Positions 45,738 to 54,852 of a stretch of 64,000 nucleotides of DNA are shown here, piece by piece. Position 1 is the stretch's first letter, and every line of letters begins with the position of its first letter. Under the pieces are notes generated by a model. That model was not told where the DNA came from, searched no databases, and was given only the letters and a program-made list of their open reading frames with translations. The stretch lies in contig NZ_BMEX01000005.1 of NCBI RefSeq assembly GCF_014637345.1, positions 68,792 through 132,791 of the forward strand. Reading direction: 5' to 3'. The translations under genes were made by a program, and so were the position numbers. Source of the DNA: Kroppenstedtia guangzhouensis (GTDB taxonomy: Bacteria; Bacillota; Bacilli; Thermoactinomycetales; DSM-45169).

Positions 45738-48281
45738 TCAACCGGTACTGGCCGCCCGGGCACAGCAATGCTTGTATTTCTTACCGCTCCCACAGGGGCA
45801 GGGGTCGTTCCTACCCACCTTGTCCGCGTTTCGAATCGGTTGCCGTTTGGGTCTCTCCCCCTCCTCGTGAGGGGATCCCCCGGAAGACGCCGTCTGGTAG
45901 GTGGCCACCTCTTCCCGCTCGATCTCTTCATCCTCTGCCAGCTCTGACTTCATCACATAGCGAACCAGTTCTTCCTGGATCTCCTCAACCATCTGTTGAA
46001 ACATCTCAAAGCCTTCAAACTGGTATTCGCGCAGTGGATCTGTCTGTCCGTAGGCCCGAAGATGGATGCCCTGACGAAGGTGATCCATGGCATCGATATG
46101 GTCCATCCATTTCCGGTCCACGGTCCGCAGAGTAACCACTTTAATAAATTCTTCCAGTCGCTCGGCTCCGATCTCCTTTTCCCGATTCTCATAGTGTTTG
46201 ACCAGTTTGTCATAAAGGAAATCGATGATCTCCTCCCGTTCCAGGCCTTCCAGGTCCTCTTCCTCCAACTCCCCGTCCCGGAGAAGAGAGGAATTGGCAA
46301 ACTCCACCACAGGCTCCAGATCCCATTCCTCGGGAATATCATCGTCAGAGGTATGTGCCTCCACCACACGGGTGATCAGCTCTTTCCCCATATTGAGAAT
46401 CGCATCCCGCAGGTCCTCCCCATTCAGCACCTCCCGCCGTTGTTTGTAGATGATATCCCGCTGCTGGTTCAATACATCGTCATACTGCAACACCCAACGA
46501 CGTGCATCAAAGTTGTTTCCTTCCACCCGTTTTTGGGAATTGGCCACCGCCCGGGTAAACATTTTCCCTTCGATCGGGGTATCCTCATCCATCCCCAGGC
46601 TGTCCATCATCCCCTGAATCCGCTCAGAGCCGAACCGACGCATCAGGTCGTCTTCAAAGGAAAGGTAGAACTGGGAGGAACCCGGGTCCCCCTGACGTCC
46701 GGACCGACCCCGGAGCTGGTTGTCGATCCGGCGACTCTCATGGCGTTCTGTTCCAATCACATGGAGGCCCCCCAGTTTGTCCACTCCTTCACCGAGAACG
46801 ATGTCAGTCCCCCGTCCAGCCATGTTTGTGGCGATGGTGACCGCTCCCCGCTGACCCGCCTGGGCGATGATTTCCGCTTCCCTGGCGTGGTTCTTGGCGT
46901 TGAGCACCTGGTGGGGAATCCCCCTGTTTTTCAACATCTTGGACAGTTTTTCCGACTTTTCGATGGAGACGGTCCCCACCAGCATTGGCTGACCGGTGGC
47001 ATGACGATTGACGATCTCCTCCACCACGGCCCTGAATTTGCCATCCTCCGTCTTGTACAACTGGTCGGAGAGATCTTTACGGATCATCGGCCGGTGTGTC
47101 GGGATCTGGATCACATTCATTCCGTAGATCTTGCGGAATTCTTCTTCCTCCGTTTTGGCCGTTCCGGTCATTCCAGCCAGCTTGTCATACATGCGGAAAT
47201 AGTTTTGCAGGGTGATCGTGGCCAGGGTCATACTCTCCCGCTGCACCTGAAGGCCTTCCTTGGCTTCAATGGCCTGGTGCAATCCGTCGCTGTACCGACG
47301 GCCGTGCATCAGACGGCCGGTGAAATCATCCACGATCACCACTCCATCTTCGTTGACCACGTAGTCATGATCCCGTTTCATGATGACATGGGCCTTGAGA
47401 GCCTGTTGGATATGGTGATTGATGGTGATATTCTTGGCATCGAAGAGGTTCTCCACCCCAGCGAAGGCCTCGGCTTTGTCCACACCTTTCTCTGTGAGGG
47501 AGACGCTCTTGGTCTTGATATCCACCGTGTAATCCTCTTCCGGCTTTAACCTGCGCACCAATTTGTCCGCCATGTAATAGAGGTCGGTGGCTTTATTGGC
47601 TTGGCCGCTGATGATCAAGGGGGTTCGGGCTTCGTCAATCAGAATGCTGTCCACTTCGTCGATCAAGGCGAAGTGAAGTTTGCGCTGTGTGATCTGCTCC
47701 GGATACAGGACCATGTTATCCCGTAAATAATCGAACCCGAACTCATTGTTTGTCCCGAAAGTGACATCCGCCTGATAAGCTTCCCGTTTTTCGTCAGGAT
47801 CCATGTCCGGCAGATTGAGCCCCACCTTGAGACCCAGAAATTCAAACACCTGCCCCATCCATTCCCTGTCCCGACGGGCCAGATAGTCGTTGACGGTCAC
47901 CACATGGGCACCTTCACCGGGCAAAGCGTTCAGGTAGGTCGGCAAGGTGGAAACCAAGGTTTTTCCTTCCCCGGTCTTCATTTCGGCGATGTTGCCCTGA
48001 TGGAGAGCGATCCCCCCCACCAGTTGAACATAGAAGTGACGCATGCCGAGAACCCGTTTCGCCGCTTCCCGGACCACGGCATAAGCCTCTGGCAACAGAT
48101 CATCCAGCGTCTCCCCTTCGGTGAGCCGCTTCCGGAATTCTTCCGTCTTCCCAGTAAGCCCCTCGTCGGAGAAAGCTGAAATTTCCGGTTCCAAAGCCTC
48201 GATCCGATCCGCTATTTTGTAATACTTTTTCAGTTCCCGTTCATTGGAATCAGGCAGCACCTTTTTCAAGAGCTTCAGCAT
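45738..48281 (-). CDS. secA: Protein translocase ATPase SecA
   Basis: 847 residues, motor of Sec export at the membrane. Walker A MKTGEGKT (101-108), [16 protein letters not shown], helicase regions [14 protein letters not shown] and [10 protein letters not shown], and the C-terminal zinc tail [16 protein letters not shown] that binds SecB or lipid. Start at MLKLLKKV with AAAGGG nine bases ahead. It lies about 100 bases upstream of prfB, as in B. subtilis. Confidence 0.98.
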   Translation of the reverse strand: MLKLLKKVLPDSNERELKKYYKIADRIEALEPEISAFSDEGLTGKTEEFRKRLTEGETLDDLLPEAYAVVREAAKRVLGMRHFYVQLVGGIALHQGNIAEMKTGEGKTLVSTLPTYLNALPGEGAHVVTVNDYLARRDREWMGQVFEFLGLKVGLNLPDMDPDEKREAYQADVTFGTNNEFGFDYLRDNMVLYPEQITQRKLHFALIDEVDSILIDEARTPLIISGQANKATDLYYMADKLVRRLKPEEDYTVDIKTKSVSLTEKGVDKAEAFAGVENLFDAKNITINHHIQQALKAHVIMKRDHDYVVNEDGVVIVDDFTGRLMHGRRYSDGLHQAIEAKEGLQVQRESMTLATITLQNYFRMYDKLAGMTGTAKTEEEEFRKIYGMNVIQIPTHRPMIRKDLSDQLYKTEDGKFRAVVEEIVNRHATGQPMLVGTVSIEKSEKLSKMLKNRGIPHQVLNAKNHAREAEIIAQAGQRGAVTIATNMAGRGTDIVLGEGVDKLGGLHVIGTERHESRRIDNQLRGRSGRQGDPGSSQFYLSFEDDLMRRFGSERIQGMMDSLGMDEDTPIEGKMFTRAVANSQKRVEGNNFDARRWVLQYDDVLNQQRDIIYKQRREVLNGEDLRDAILNMGKELITRVVEAHTSDDDIPEEWDLEPVVEFANSSLLRDGELEEEDLEGLEREEIIDFLYDKLVKHYENREKEIGAERLEEFIKVVTLRTVDRKWMDHIDAMDHLRQGIHLRAYGQTDPLREYQFEGFEMFQQMVEEIQEELVRYVMKSELAEDEEIEREEVATYQTASSGGSPHEEGERPKRQPIRNADKVGRNDPCPCGSGKKYKHCCARAASTG

Positions 48282-48451
48282 GGCTTTCATCCCTTTCTTA
48301 AGACTGCTTGGCACTCCTGGTTAATAGATCAAACCTATGGTAAACAGACTCTGTTGTCTGTGGGTTCCATGAAAAGGTATTCTCTATAATTATTTTAACA
48401 AACATCAGCTCACTTTTTCACTGTTTCATAAAAGATTGAGGCTCCATCACC

Positions 48452-48482
48452 TAAAAAAGGGGCAGCGCAGAGTGCTGCCCCC
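48452..48482 (-). terminator. Intrinsic terminator after hpf
   Basis: On the minus strand GGGGCAGC-actctgc-GCTGCCCC then TTTTTT. Confidence 0.9.
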
Positions 48483-48506
48483 GGACCTGGACAGGGTCCA
48501 TTCGCT

Positions 48507-49058
48507 TTATTCAGGTTCAATCAACCCGTAACGTCCGTCTTTTCGTTTATAGACCACATTCACCTGATCCGTGACGGCATTGGAGAAGACATAGAAACTG
48601 TGTCCCAGCAGATCCATCTGCAGGATCGCCTCCTCCGTATCCATCGGTTTCAGATTGAATCGTTTGGTGCGTACCACTTCAAACCCGCCGTCATCGTCAG
48701 ACAGGTCCGTTTCCAGCTCAGGGGTGATTCCGTTTTCCAGGGTGCGGATCGTTCCGTCCTGGCGGAACTTTCGATTCACCTTCGTCTTATATTTGCGAAT
48801 CTGGCGCTCCAATTTTTCCACGACCTGATCGATGGAGGCGTACATGTTCTCCGACGCCTCTTCCGCACGAACCAGCAGACCCGGGAAGGGGACCGTCACT
48901 TCCACCTTGTGCTCGTCGCGGAATACACTCAGGGACACATTGGCGTCTGTCGCCGCCGTGGAGTCAAAGTACTTCTCCAGCCGGCCCAATTTCTTCACCA
49001 CGTAATCCCTGAGCGCTTCGGTCACTTCAATATTGTTCCCACGGATGTTGTAATTCAT
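48507..49058 (-). CDS. hpf: Ribosome hibernation promoting factor, long form
   Basis: 183 residues. N-terminal S30AE domain (MNYNIRGNNIEVTEALRDYV...YASIDQVVEKLERQIRKYK), linker, and C-terminal dimerisation domain (VVRTKRFNLKPMDTEEAILQ, LLGHSFYVFSN), the form that makes 100S ribosome dimers in stationary phase. ATG with GGGGG nine bases upstream; a TTG one codon earlier is less likely. An apparent SigH-type promoter lies upstream, consistent with stress or stationary-phase expression. Confidence 0.96.
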   Translation of the reverse strand: MNYNIRGNNIEVTEALRDYVVKKLGRLEKYFDSTAATDANVSLSVFRDEHKVEVTVPFPGLLVRAEEASENMYASIDQVVEKLERQIRKYKTKVNRKFRQDGTIRTLENGITPELETDLSDDDGGFEVVRTKRFNLKPMDTEEAILQMDLLGHSFYVFSNAVTDQVNVVYKRKDGRYGLIEPE

Positions 49059-49090
49059 CAAGCGAATCCCCCTTTCGCTTTCTACTGTAT

Positions 49091-49119
49091 TTATTCCCGT
49101 TTGCGACCTGAATTCCTGC
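49091..49119 (-). promoter_or_regulatory. Candidate SigH-type promoter of hpf
   Basis: Minus strand: GCAGGAATT and GGGAATAAA about 12 bases apart, near the SigH consensus RnAGGAwww / RnnGAATww. B. subtilis hpf (yvyD) is known to use SigB and SigH; assignment here is inference. Confidence 0.4.
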
Positions 49120-49161
49120 TCTTTTTTGACGAATTCTTGTCGAAAAAAGCTTCATATACGT

Positions 49162-49194
49162 AAAAACCCTCCCGAACAGAGCACTCGGGAGGGG
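49162..49194 (-). terminator. Intrinsic terminator after the cold-shock gene
   Basis: On the minus strand CCCTCCCGA-gtgctctgt-TCGGGAGGG then TTTTT. Confidence 0.9.
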
Positions 49195-49211
49195 TCGAAT
49201 CCAAAGTTGGG

Positions 49212-49409
49212 TCAAGCCTTGATTACGTTGGCAGCCTGCGGTCCACGCGGCCCTTCCACAATTTCAAACTCAACGGTTTGACCTTCGTCCAAGGTTTTAA
49301 ATCCTTCTTCCTGGATGGCGGAATAGTGGACGAAAACATCATCTCCACCTTCACGCTCGATAAACCCGTAACCCTTTTCCGCGTTGAACCACTTGACTTT
49401 GCCTTGCAT
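49212..49409 (-). CDS. Cold-shock protein (CspA/CspB family)
   Basis: 65 residues: [18 protein letters not shown] with RNP1 KGYGFI and RNP2 DVFVHYSAI. An OB-fold RNA chaperone. ATG with AAGGG nine bases ahead and a leader of about 60-70 bases from a good promoter, as is usual for cold-inducible csp genes. Confidence 0.96.
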   Translation of the reverse strand: MQGKVKWFNAEKGYGFIEREGGDDVFVHYSAIQEEGFKTLDEGQTVEFEIVEGPRGPQAANVIKA

Positions 49410-49470
49410 ATTAACAATCCCTTCATTAGTTAATCCACATGAAATACCGAAGGGTCTTCCATGCAGATTA

Positions 49471-49500
49471 ACTATATCACTTCATTTTATCCAAAGTCAA
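49471..49500 (-). promoter_or_regulatory. Cold-shock gene promoter
   Basis: Minus strand: -35 TTGACT (49495-49500), 18-base spacer, -10 TATAGT (49471-49476). Confidence 0.65.
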
Positions 49501-49686
49501 GGAAATTCCGAAGTGATCAGAGGAAAGAACGGTCTTAACACCTTGCTCAGAAATGCCAGTATCCGCTCTTCCTTTGGATAATTGAACCGTTTTTGCTTTC
49601 TTAACCCAAGTTTTTCCGATCTCCATCAACAAAGCCCGGTGGAAGCCACCTTCCTTTCAGACGGCAGTTTTTCTTCCTGAACCCAA
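49501..49686. other. Gene-free stretch between csp promoter and HU terminator
   Basis: No gene or structured element recognised. Confidence 0.4.
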
Positions 49687-49713
49687 CAAAAAAGCCTCCG
49701 GTTTTTCCGGAGG
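49687..49713 (-). terminator. Intrinsic terminator after HU gene
   Basis: On the minus strand CCTCCGG-aaaaa-CCGGAGG then CTTTTTTG, 14 bases after the stop. Confidence 0.9.
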
Positions 49714-49726
49714 GGAAGAGCCGTTC

Positions 49727-49999
49727 TCAGTTGACGGCTTCCTTCAGTTGTTTTCCGGGTTTGAAAGCGGGTACTTTGCTCGCACCGATTTCGATCGGCT
49801 CCCCGGTCTGGGGATTGCGTCCGATCCGGGCTGCCCGTTCCCGCACTTCAAAATTTCCGAAACCGATCAGGGAAACCTTCTCCCCGTTTCGCAATGCTTC
49901 AGCAATGGAATTGAGAACTGCTTCCACCAGTTGCGCGGATTCCTTTTTGGTTTTTCCGGTGGACTCGGCCACTCGCTCAATCAACTCAGTCTTGTTCAT
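49727..49999 (-). CDS. hbs: DNA-binding protein HU
   Basis: 90 residues, histone-like nucleoid protein. [20 protein letters not shown], the core [20 protein letters not shown] with the DNA-contacting arm, and [12 protein letters not shown]. Start by AAGGAG nine bases ahead; the longer frame upstream is leader. Short single-gene unit. Confidence 0.96.
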   Translation of the reverse strand: MNKTELIERVAESTGKTKKESAQLVEAVLNSIAEALRNGEKVSLIGFGNFEVRERAARIGRNPQTGEPIEIGASKVPAFKPGKQLKEAVN

Positions 50000-50256
50000 C
50001 GGTAACACACTCCTTTTCTTATGAAACCTGCTCAAACCTTCCATTCTGTTCCCCTTTTGAATGACAAATCTTTCTCCTCTCAAGTCGTGAGGAAGGTTTA
50101 ATAGAGCTCTATTCCTCTTTGTTACCCAACTCTCGCCGTTCTATACCCTTTTTTCCGCATATGAATCTCACTTTTTGAGGACTGTCGATCAAACAGAAAA
50201 TGAGCGTTGAAAACCAAACCGACCTCCTGCTTGCGTCACTGTCACATCAATTCCGC

Positions 50257-50967
50257 TCACCGGGCCCAAGTCAGGGAACAAACCTGCTTTGCCCCTGCCC
50301 TTTTCAAGGTTTTGGCGCACTCTACCAATGTGGAGCCAGTGGTATAAACATCGTCCACCACCAGCCACCTCTTATCCACCACGGCTCCGACGGAACGGGG
50401 GTTCAGCCGGAAAGCTCCGGAGAGCGCACCCATTCGCTCCCAACGGCTGCGACGGCTCTGGGGAAGGGTGGGACGGATCCTTTGCAGTGCAGATCTCAGC
50501 GGGAGATTCAGACGACGGGCCACTTGCCGGGCCAGAAGTTCTGACTGGTTGAACCCCCGTTGCCGCATCCTGTCTGGATGGAGGGGAACATAAGTGACCA
50601 CCTCCGGCCGAATCCCGGCTTCAAAGAGAACTTCCGCCATCATCTCCCCCAGTGGTTCAGCCAGCACTTCCCGTCCCCGGTACTTGAACAGACGCATCAG
50701 TTCTTTCGGATATGCAGTATAACGGAGTACAGCCACGTTTCGCTCCAGGTCCCGGGACCGATGACGGAGACAATCACCACAGAGGGAAGGAGAGGTCCAG
50801 CTCCGGCCGCACAGGGAACAACAAGGCGGCCGGATCCGATGGAGTCTGGCTTTACAGGAGGGACAGAGACGATCCCAAATGTCGCCCCAGTTGGAAGTGG
50901 AGTGGACGGACCCGCACAGAGGACAAAATCCGGGATTGGCAAACCACTTTTCCCACCATTTCCTCAT
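50257..50967 (-). CDS. comFC: ComFC: phosphoribosyltransferase-like competence protein
   Basis: 236 residues. N-terminal zinc-cysteine region (CPLC...CPSC...CSLC...CGDC) and a type I PRT domain with WLVVDDVYTTGSTL near the end. Needed for DNA uptake in transformable Firmicutes, acting with ComFA. The ATG overlaps the comFA stop as ATGA, so the two are translated together. No comFB lies between them. Confidence 0.93.
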   Translation of the reverse strand: MRKWWEKWFANPGFCPLCGSVHSTSNWGDIWDRLCPSCKARLHRIRPPCCSLCGRSWTSPSLCGDCLRHRSRDLERNVAVLRYTAYPKELMRLFKYRGREVLAEPLGEMMAEVLFEAGIRPEVVTYVPLHPDRMRQRGFNQSELLARQVARRLNLPLRSALQRIRPTLPQSRRSRWERMGALSGAFRLNPRSVGAVVDKRWLVVDDVYTTGSTLVECAKTLKRAGAKQVCSLTWAR

Positions 50968-52613
50968 GACTCCGTTGCATTCCTCTTCGCGGACAGATAG
51001 CCTCTCTTTTCCGCATATCGGTTCAGGCTCCGGATCTCCCGGATCGCACCTGTCTGGGCCTCTGTCGACACCATGGACAGAAACCAGACCTCCCCCCGGG
51101 GCCAGGCGGGATCCCTTCCCACACGCCCCGCGATCTGGATCAAGGCAGCCCGATCGAATACCGGGTGATCCGCCCCCACCACCAACACATGACAACGGGG
51201 CACCGTCACTCCCCGTTCCAAAATGGTGGTAGTCACCAGAATCCGCAGCCCTCCTTCCATAAAGGCCCGGATCGTATCCCGTCGTTGTTCATGTTTGCCT
51301 GTGGCCACTCCGACGACGGGTTTCAACCCGGGCATCCGGAGACCCACCCAGTCCAAAACAAGATTGGTATCGGAAATCCGTGGAACAAATAGAAAGGCTT
51401 GTCCCTTTTCCGCTGACACTCCCTCCAGAAAAGATTCCAACCTCGGAACGGAAGCCCCCCGTTTCAGCTTTCGCCACAGCCCCCCAACACGGTACCTTTT
51501 GGGGACGGGCAGTGGATGGCCGTGAAACCGGACCGGAACCGTCACTGAATCCACTTTTCCCCGACGCACCCGACGTTTCCAGCTTGATGGCGGTGTAGCC
51601 GTCAGATAAACCTGTTGACCGCCGTCGATCAAAGTCCGACGGATTCCGCTGAACCAGCGGGAATCTTCCCGTAAAGGAAAAGCATCAGCCTCATCCACCA
51701 CCGCCAATCTGAACCGGCGGTAATAGCGAAGGCTCTGCTGAACCGTCGCCACTGTCAGCGGCCGATTCTCCCGGATCTCTCCCGTTTCTCCGTGAACCTC
51801 CGCCACTTCTGTCCCTGGAAAAGCCCGGCGCATCCGCCGCGCCACTTCGGTGACCACCTCCCGGCGAGGCGAGATCCACACCACCCGCCCCTTTTGTTCC
51901 AGGACCTTCCGGATTGCCGGAAACATCATCTCCGTCTTGCCGGAGCCGGTAACAGCCCACACCAGCAGCATTTCCCTTTCTTCTTCCAACCAATTCAGAC
52001 ACTTTTCCACGGCATCCTGTTGAGCCAAAGACAAGGCAGGTAATCTCATCTCCACCTTTGGCTCCCCGGTTCGAGTTCCCAGAGGTTCCACCAAAACCAA
52101 AGGCATACAAGCCCGGTTCCTTCCCAAAATGACACAGCGGTCGCACCAAGCGCATCCACCTCCACAGCGGGCACAAGGACCGGTACGGATCCGATCAGCC
52201 CCTGCCCCGCAGCGGTTGCACCTTCGGCGGAGAGCTGCCCCTGTCGCCTCAACTCCGGGCAGCAGGGTGGCCCGACCTGTCAGTATCAACCATTGTATCC
52301 CCTGTCGGAGTCTCTCCTCATCGGGGGAATCATCCCATTCTCCACTCCTCAACTCATCCCAGGTAAGAGCCCTTCCTTCCAGCCGAAGATGCAAAGAGTG
52401 GGCCAACCTTTCCCACCCCCTGATCACCTCTTCTCCTTCCCCAGCCAAAGGTGGAGGAACTCCTCCGTCCACCCGGCGGAAGGCTTGTCCAAATGAAGAA
52501 AAAGTTTGGACCTTCCGGACCTCCTCGCCGTAAATCTTCCAAAAACCACGATCCACCTCGAAAGCGAGTGTAACCCGTGTGCACTCCCGTACCCGGTAGA
52601 TTGCAAATTCCAA
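50964..52613 (-). CDS. comFA: ComFA: DNA uptake helicase
   Basis: 549 residues, a membrane-associated DEAD-type translocase that pulls single-stranded DNA into the cell. N-terminal four-cysteine zinc site (CNRCGAG...CARCGGGCAWCDRC), Walker A WAVTGSGKTE at about 215-225, DEAD box VVDEADAFP, ATVQQSLRYY and the C-terminal IAGRVGRDPAWPRG. The N-terminal 110 residues are divergent. Start TTG with AAGGTGG ten bases ahead. Other late competence genes are not in view. Confidence 0.93.
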   Translation of the reverse strand: MEFAIYRVRECTRVTLAFEVDRGFWKIYGEEVRKVQTFSSFGQAFRRVDGGVPPPLAGEGEEVIRGWERLAHSLHLRLEGRALTWDELRSGEWDDSPDEERLRQGIQWLILTGRATLLPGVEATGAALRRRCNRCGAGADRIRTGPCARCGGGCAWCDRCVILGRNRACMPLVLVEPLGTRTGEPKVEMRLPALSLAQQDAVEKCLNWLEEEREMLLVWAVTGSGKTEMMFPAIRKVLEQKGRVVWISPRREVVTEVARRMRRAFPGTEVAEVHGETGEIRENRPLTVATVQQSLRYYRRFRLAVVDEADAFPLREDSRWFSGIRRTLIDGGQQVYLTATPPSSWKRRVRRGKVDSVTVPVRFHGHPLPVPKRYRVGGLWRKLKRGASVPRLESFLEGVSAEKGQAFLFVPRISDTNLVLDWVGLRMPGLKPVVGVATGKHEQRRDTIRAFMEGGLRILVTTTILERGVTVPRCHVLVVGADHPVFDRAALIQIAGRVGRDPAWPRGEVWFLSMVSTEAQTGAIREIRSLNRYAEKRGYLSAKRNATES

Positions 52614-52687
52614 CAGATCTTAACCACCTTTCCATGCAAAATCCCCTCCGGCGGGGAGGGGCAGTCCTGCGTGGATGGCACTGCTGA

Positions 52688-53086
52688 CTACCTGCTTCCG
52701 GGATCGTTGCGTAAATCGAGAACTAAAGCTTCTCCCCCTTCCGTCAACTCCGGCTCCGTCTCCCCATCCCATCCGGTGGGGGCGGCGGTGTGCGGAAACA
52801 CTTCCAAAGAAGGGTATCGTCTTTTCAATCGTTGCAAAATCAAAGGTGTATCATCGGTGGAACCTGTATCCAAACACAGGATCTCGGATGGTTTTCCCAC
52901 CAATCTTGTTCGCTGAAAATAGGAACGAATCACCCACTCCACATTTCTCTGGCTGTTATGGGTCAACAGGACCAGTCGGGGGGGATTACTGTGAAGGCCG
53001 GGGAAGCTGAATATTCTTGCAAATTGGTCCGCCGTGATCCGGATGACCGCGAACAGCGCGATTCCAAAGAACAGCCACTGTTCCAT
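52688..53086 (-). CDS. Short glycosyltransferase family 2-like membrane protein
   Basis: 132 residues: a membrane helix (WLFFGIALFAVIRITADQF), then RLVLLTHNSQRNVEWVIRSY and LCLDTGSTDDTPLIL, which match the first strands and the metal-binding Asp region of GT2 enzymes (usually D-x-S-x-D). It stops about 70 residues after that point, so the acceptor half is missing. It could be a regulator, a fragment of a decayed enzyme or a minimal domain. Start MEQWLFF after AAGGGGG. Confidence 0.65.
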   Translation of the reverse strand: MEQWLFFGIALFAVIRITADQFARIFSFPGLHSNPPRLVLLTHNSQRNVEWVIRSYFQRTRLVGKPSEILCLDTGSTDDTPLILQRLKRRYPSLEVFPHTAAPTGWDGETEPELTEGGEALVLDLRNDPGSR

Positions 53087-53203
53087 CGCTCTTTTGTCCC
53101 CCTTTGACCCCAATATATGCACAAGAGATCCAGAGGGTTCAAAAGACAGGGACCAACCGCCCCCCTTATTTTATCTTCTCTTCCTTTTATTGTATAGACT
53201 GCT

Positions 53204-53240
53204 GAAAAGAAAAGAGCTGCCCTCAGGCAACTCTTTCTTT
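53204..53240. terminator. Terminator after metK
   Basis: On the minus strand AAAGAGTTGCC-tga-GGGCAGCTCTTTT with T-rich tail; A/T flanks on both sides make it usable in either direction. Confidence 0.8.
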
Positions 53241-53297
53241 TCGCTCCGCCCCTTGACACTGGATACTCCTGACAGCTTGGAGCTTCCGGCTCACTGA

Positions 53298-54485
53298 TTA
53301 CAGACCGGCACCCTCACGAAGAAGCTCCGCCTTGTCAGTTTTCTCCCATGGAAGATTGAGATCCGATCGGCCGAAATGGCCGTAGGCCGCCGTCTGCTTG
53401 TAAATCGGCCGGCGCAGATCCAATTCGCGGATGATCCCCGCCGGCCTGAGGTCAAAATGCTTCCGCACCAAATCGACGAGGGTTTCTTCATCCACCCGGC
53501 CTGTCCCAAAAGTATCGATATGGATGGAGACCGGGCGGGCAACACCAATGGCATAAGCCAGCTGAACCTCGCATTTGTCCGCCAGGCCGGCTGCCACGAT
53601 ATTTTTGGCCACATATCGGGCAGCATATGCTCCGGAACGATCCACCTTGGTCGGGTCTTTTCCGGAGAAAGCCCCTCCTCCGTGGCGGGCGTAACCTCCA
53701 TAAGTATCAACGATGATTTTCCGCCCCGTCAACCCGGCATCCCCCATCGGGCCCCCAATGACAAAACGGCCAGTGGGATTGATGTAAAAAATGGTCCGGT
53801 CGTCCAGCATCTCAGCAGGAACCACCGGGTGAATCACATGCTCCCGGATCTCCTCCTGGATGCGGTCGAGGGTAACCTCTTCCGAATGCTGCGTCGAGAC
53901 GACCACCGTATCGATCCGTACCGGGCGGTCTCCCTCATACTCCACCGTCACCTGGGTCTTCCCGTCGGGCCGGAGGTAATCCAAGGTTCCGTCCATCCGC
54001 ACCTCATGGAGGCGACGGGCCAGGCGGTGGGCCAGCGAGATCGGCATCGGCATCAGTTCCGGTGTCTCATTGGTGGCAAAACCGAACATCAGTCCTTGGT
54101 CTCCGGCACCGATGGCATCGATTTCCTCCTCGGTCATCTGCCCTTCCCGCTTTTCCAGAGCTTCATCCACCCCGGCGGCGATATCGGGGGACTGTTCATC
54201 GATGGAGGTCAACACCCCGCAGGTTTCCGCATCAAATCCATACTTCGCACGGGTATATCCGATCTCCCGGATCGTCTCCCGGACGATCTTGGGAATATCC
54301 ACATAACAAGTGGTGGAAATCTCTCCGGAAACCAACACCAACCCCGTCGTTACAGAGGTTTCACAGGCCACACGGGCATTGGGGTCACGGGCCAGAATTT
54401 CATCCAATACGGCATCAGAGATTTGGTCACAGATCTTGTCCGGGTGTCCCCCCGTAACCGACTCCGATGTGAACAGCGTTCGCAA
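53298..54485 (-). CDS. metK: S-adenosylmethionine synthetase
   Basis: Makes SAM from methionine and ATP. 395 residues. [35 protein letters not shown] and [20 protein letters not shown] are diagnostic. Start is TTG (LRTLFTSES) seven bases after GAAGGGGG; the longer frame upstream runs into the leader terminator. Its 367-base leader contains a long hairpin and an intrinsic terminator; see those entries. Confidence 0.98.
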   Translation of the reverse strand: MRTLFTSESVTGGHPDKICDQISDAVLDEILARDPNARVACETSVTTGLVLVSGEISTTCYVDIPKIVRETIREIGYTRAKYGFDAETCGVLTSIDEQSPDIAAGVDEALEKREGQMTEEEIDAIGAGDQGLMFGFATNETPELMPMPISLAHRLARRLHEVRMDGTLDYLRPDGKTQVTVEYEGDRPVRIDTVVVSTQHSEEVTLDRIQEEIREHVIHPVVPAEMLDDRTIFYINPTGRFVIGGPMGDAGLTGRKIIVDTYGGYARHGGGAFSGKDPTKVDRSGAYAARYVAKNIVAAGLADKCEVQLAYAIGVARPVSIHIDTFGTGRVDEETLVDLVRKHFDLRPAGIIRELDLRRPIYKQTAAYGHFGRSDLNLPWEKTDKAELLREGAGL

Positions 54486-54522
54486 GCTGATTCCCCCTTC
54501 ACAGCCAAAGATTGTATCCACA

Positions 54523-54567
54523 GAAAAAAACCCGGAGCAGGCCCCTGAAGACCTTCCCAAATCCGGC
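54523..54567 (-). terminator. Intrinsic terminator in the metK leader
   Basis: On the minus strand CCGGA ... TCCGG with an inner AGGTC-ttcagg-GGCCT stem, then GTTTTTTT, ending about 38 bases before the metK start. It may end the protease transcript, or act as an attenuator for metK. Confidence 0.7.
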
Positions 54568-54852
54568 TACTCTTCTAAGTTGATAGCACTGGAAAAATTC
54601 ATCTCAAGAATACATGAAAAGGGGCCTAATGACAAGCGGATGGCCTTTTGCGAAATCTCGATCAAACAGGACGTATTCGCATATGGATTATGCATGTATA
54701 CTGGCAGAAGAAACATTGAAGTCCGCCTCCCATCGCTTATGGGAACCGGACTTTCACCATGTGCCTGCCTCCGATTTTTCAGGAGAACACATTCGTCCCT
54801 TCAATCAATCGCCCGACGGAACTTAACCTAGATCCCCGAAGAGAGACTTCCC
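54568..54852. other. Gene-free region between the protease gene and the metK terminator
   Basis: Contains the 35-base perfect-arm hairpin listed separately. No credible gene; no S-box or T-box consensus (no AGAGAGGTGGAGGGA, no GGGTGGNACCGCG) could be found. Confidence 0.5.
54719..54753. other. Strong two-stem hairpin in the metK upstream region
   Basis: Minus strand AAGTCCG-gt-TCCCAT-aagcg-ATGGGA-gg-CGGACTT: a seven-pair and a six-pair stem divided by a two-by-two internal loop. No T tract, so not a terminator. It may be a structured leader RNA or a mobile palindrome. Confidence 0.6.

Noticed and set aside
54486-54852. An S-box or T-box upstream of metK
   Set aside because: The invariant core of either class could not be found on the minus strand, although a terminator is present.
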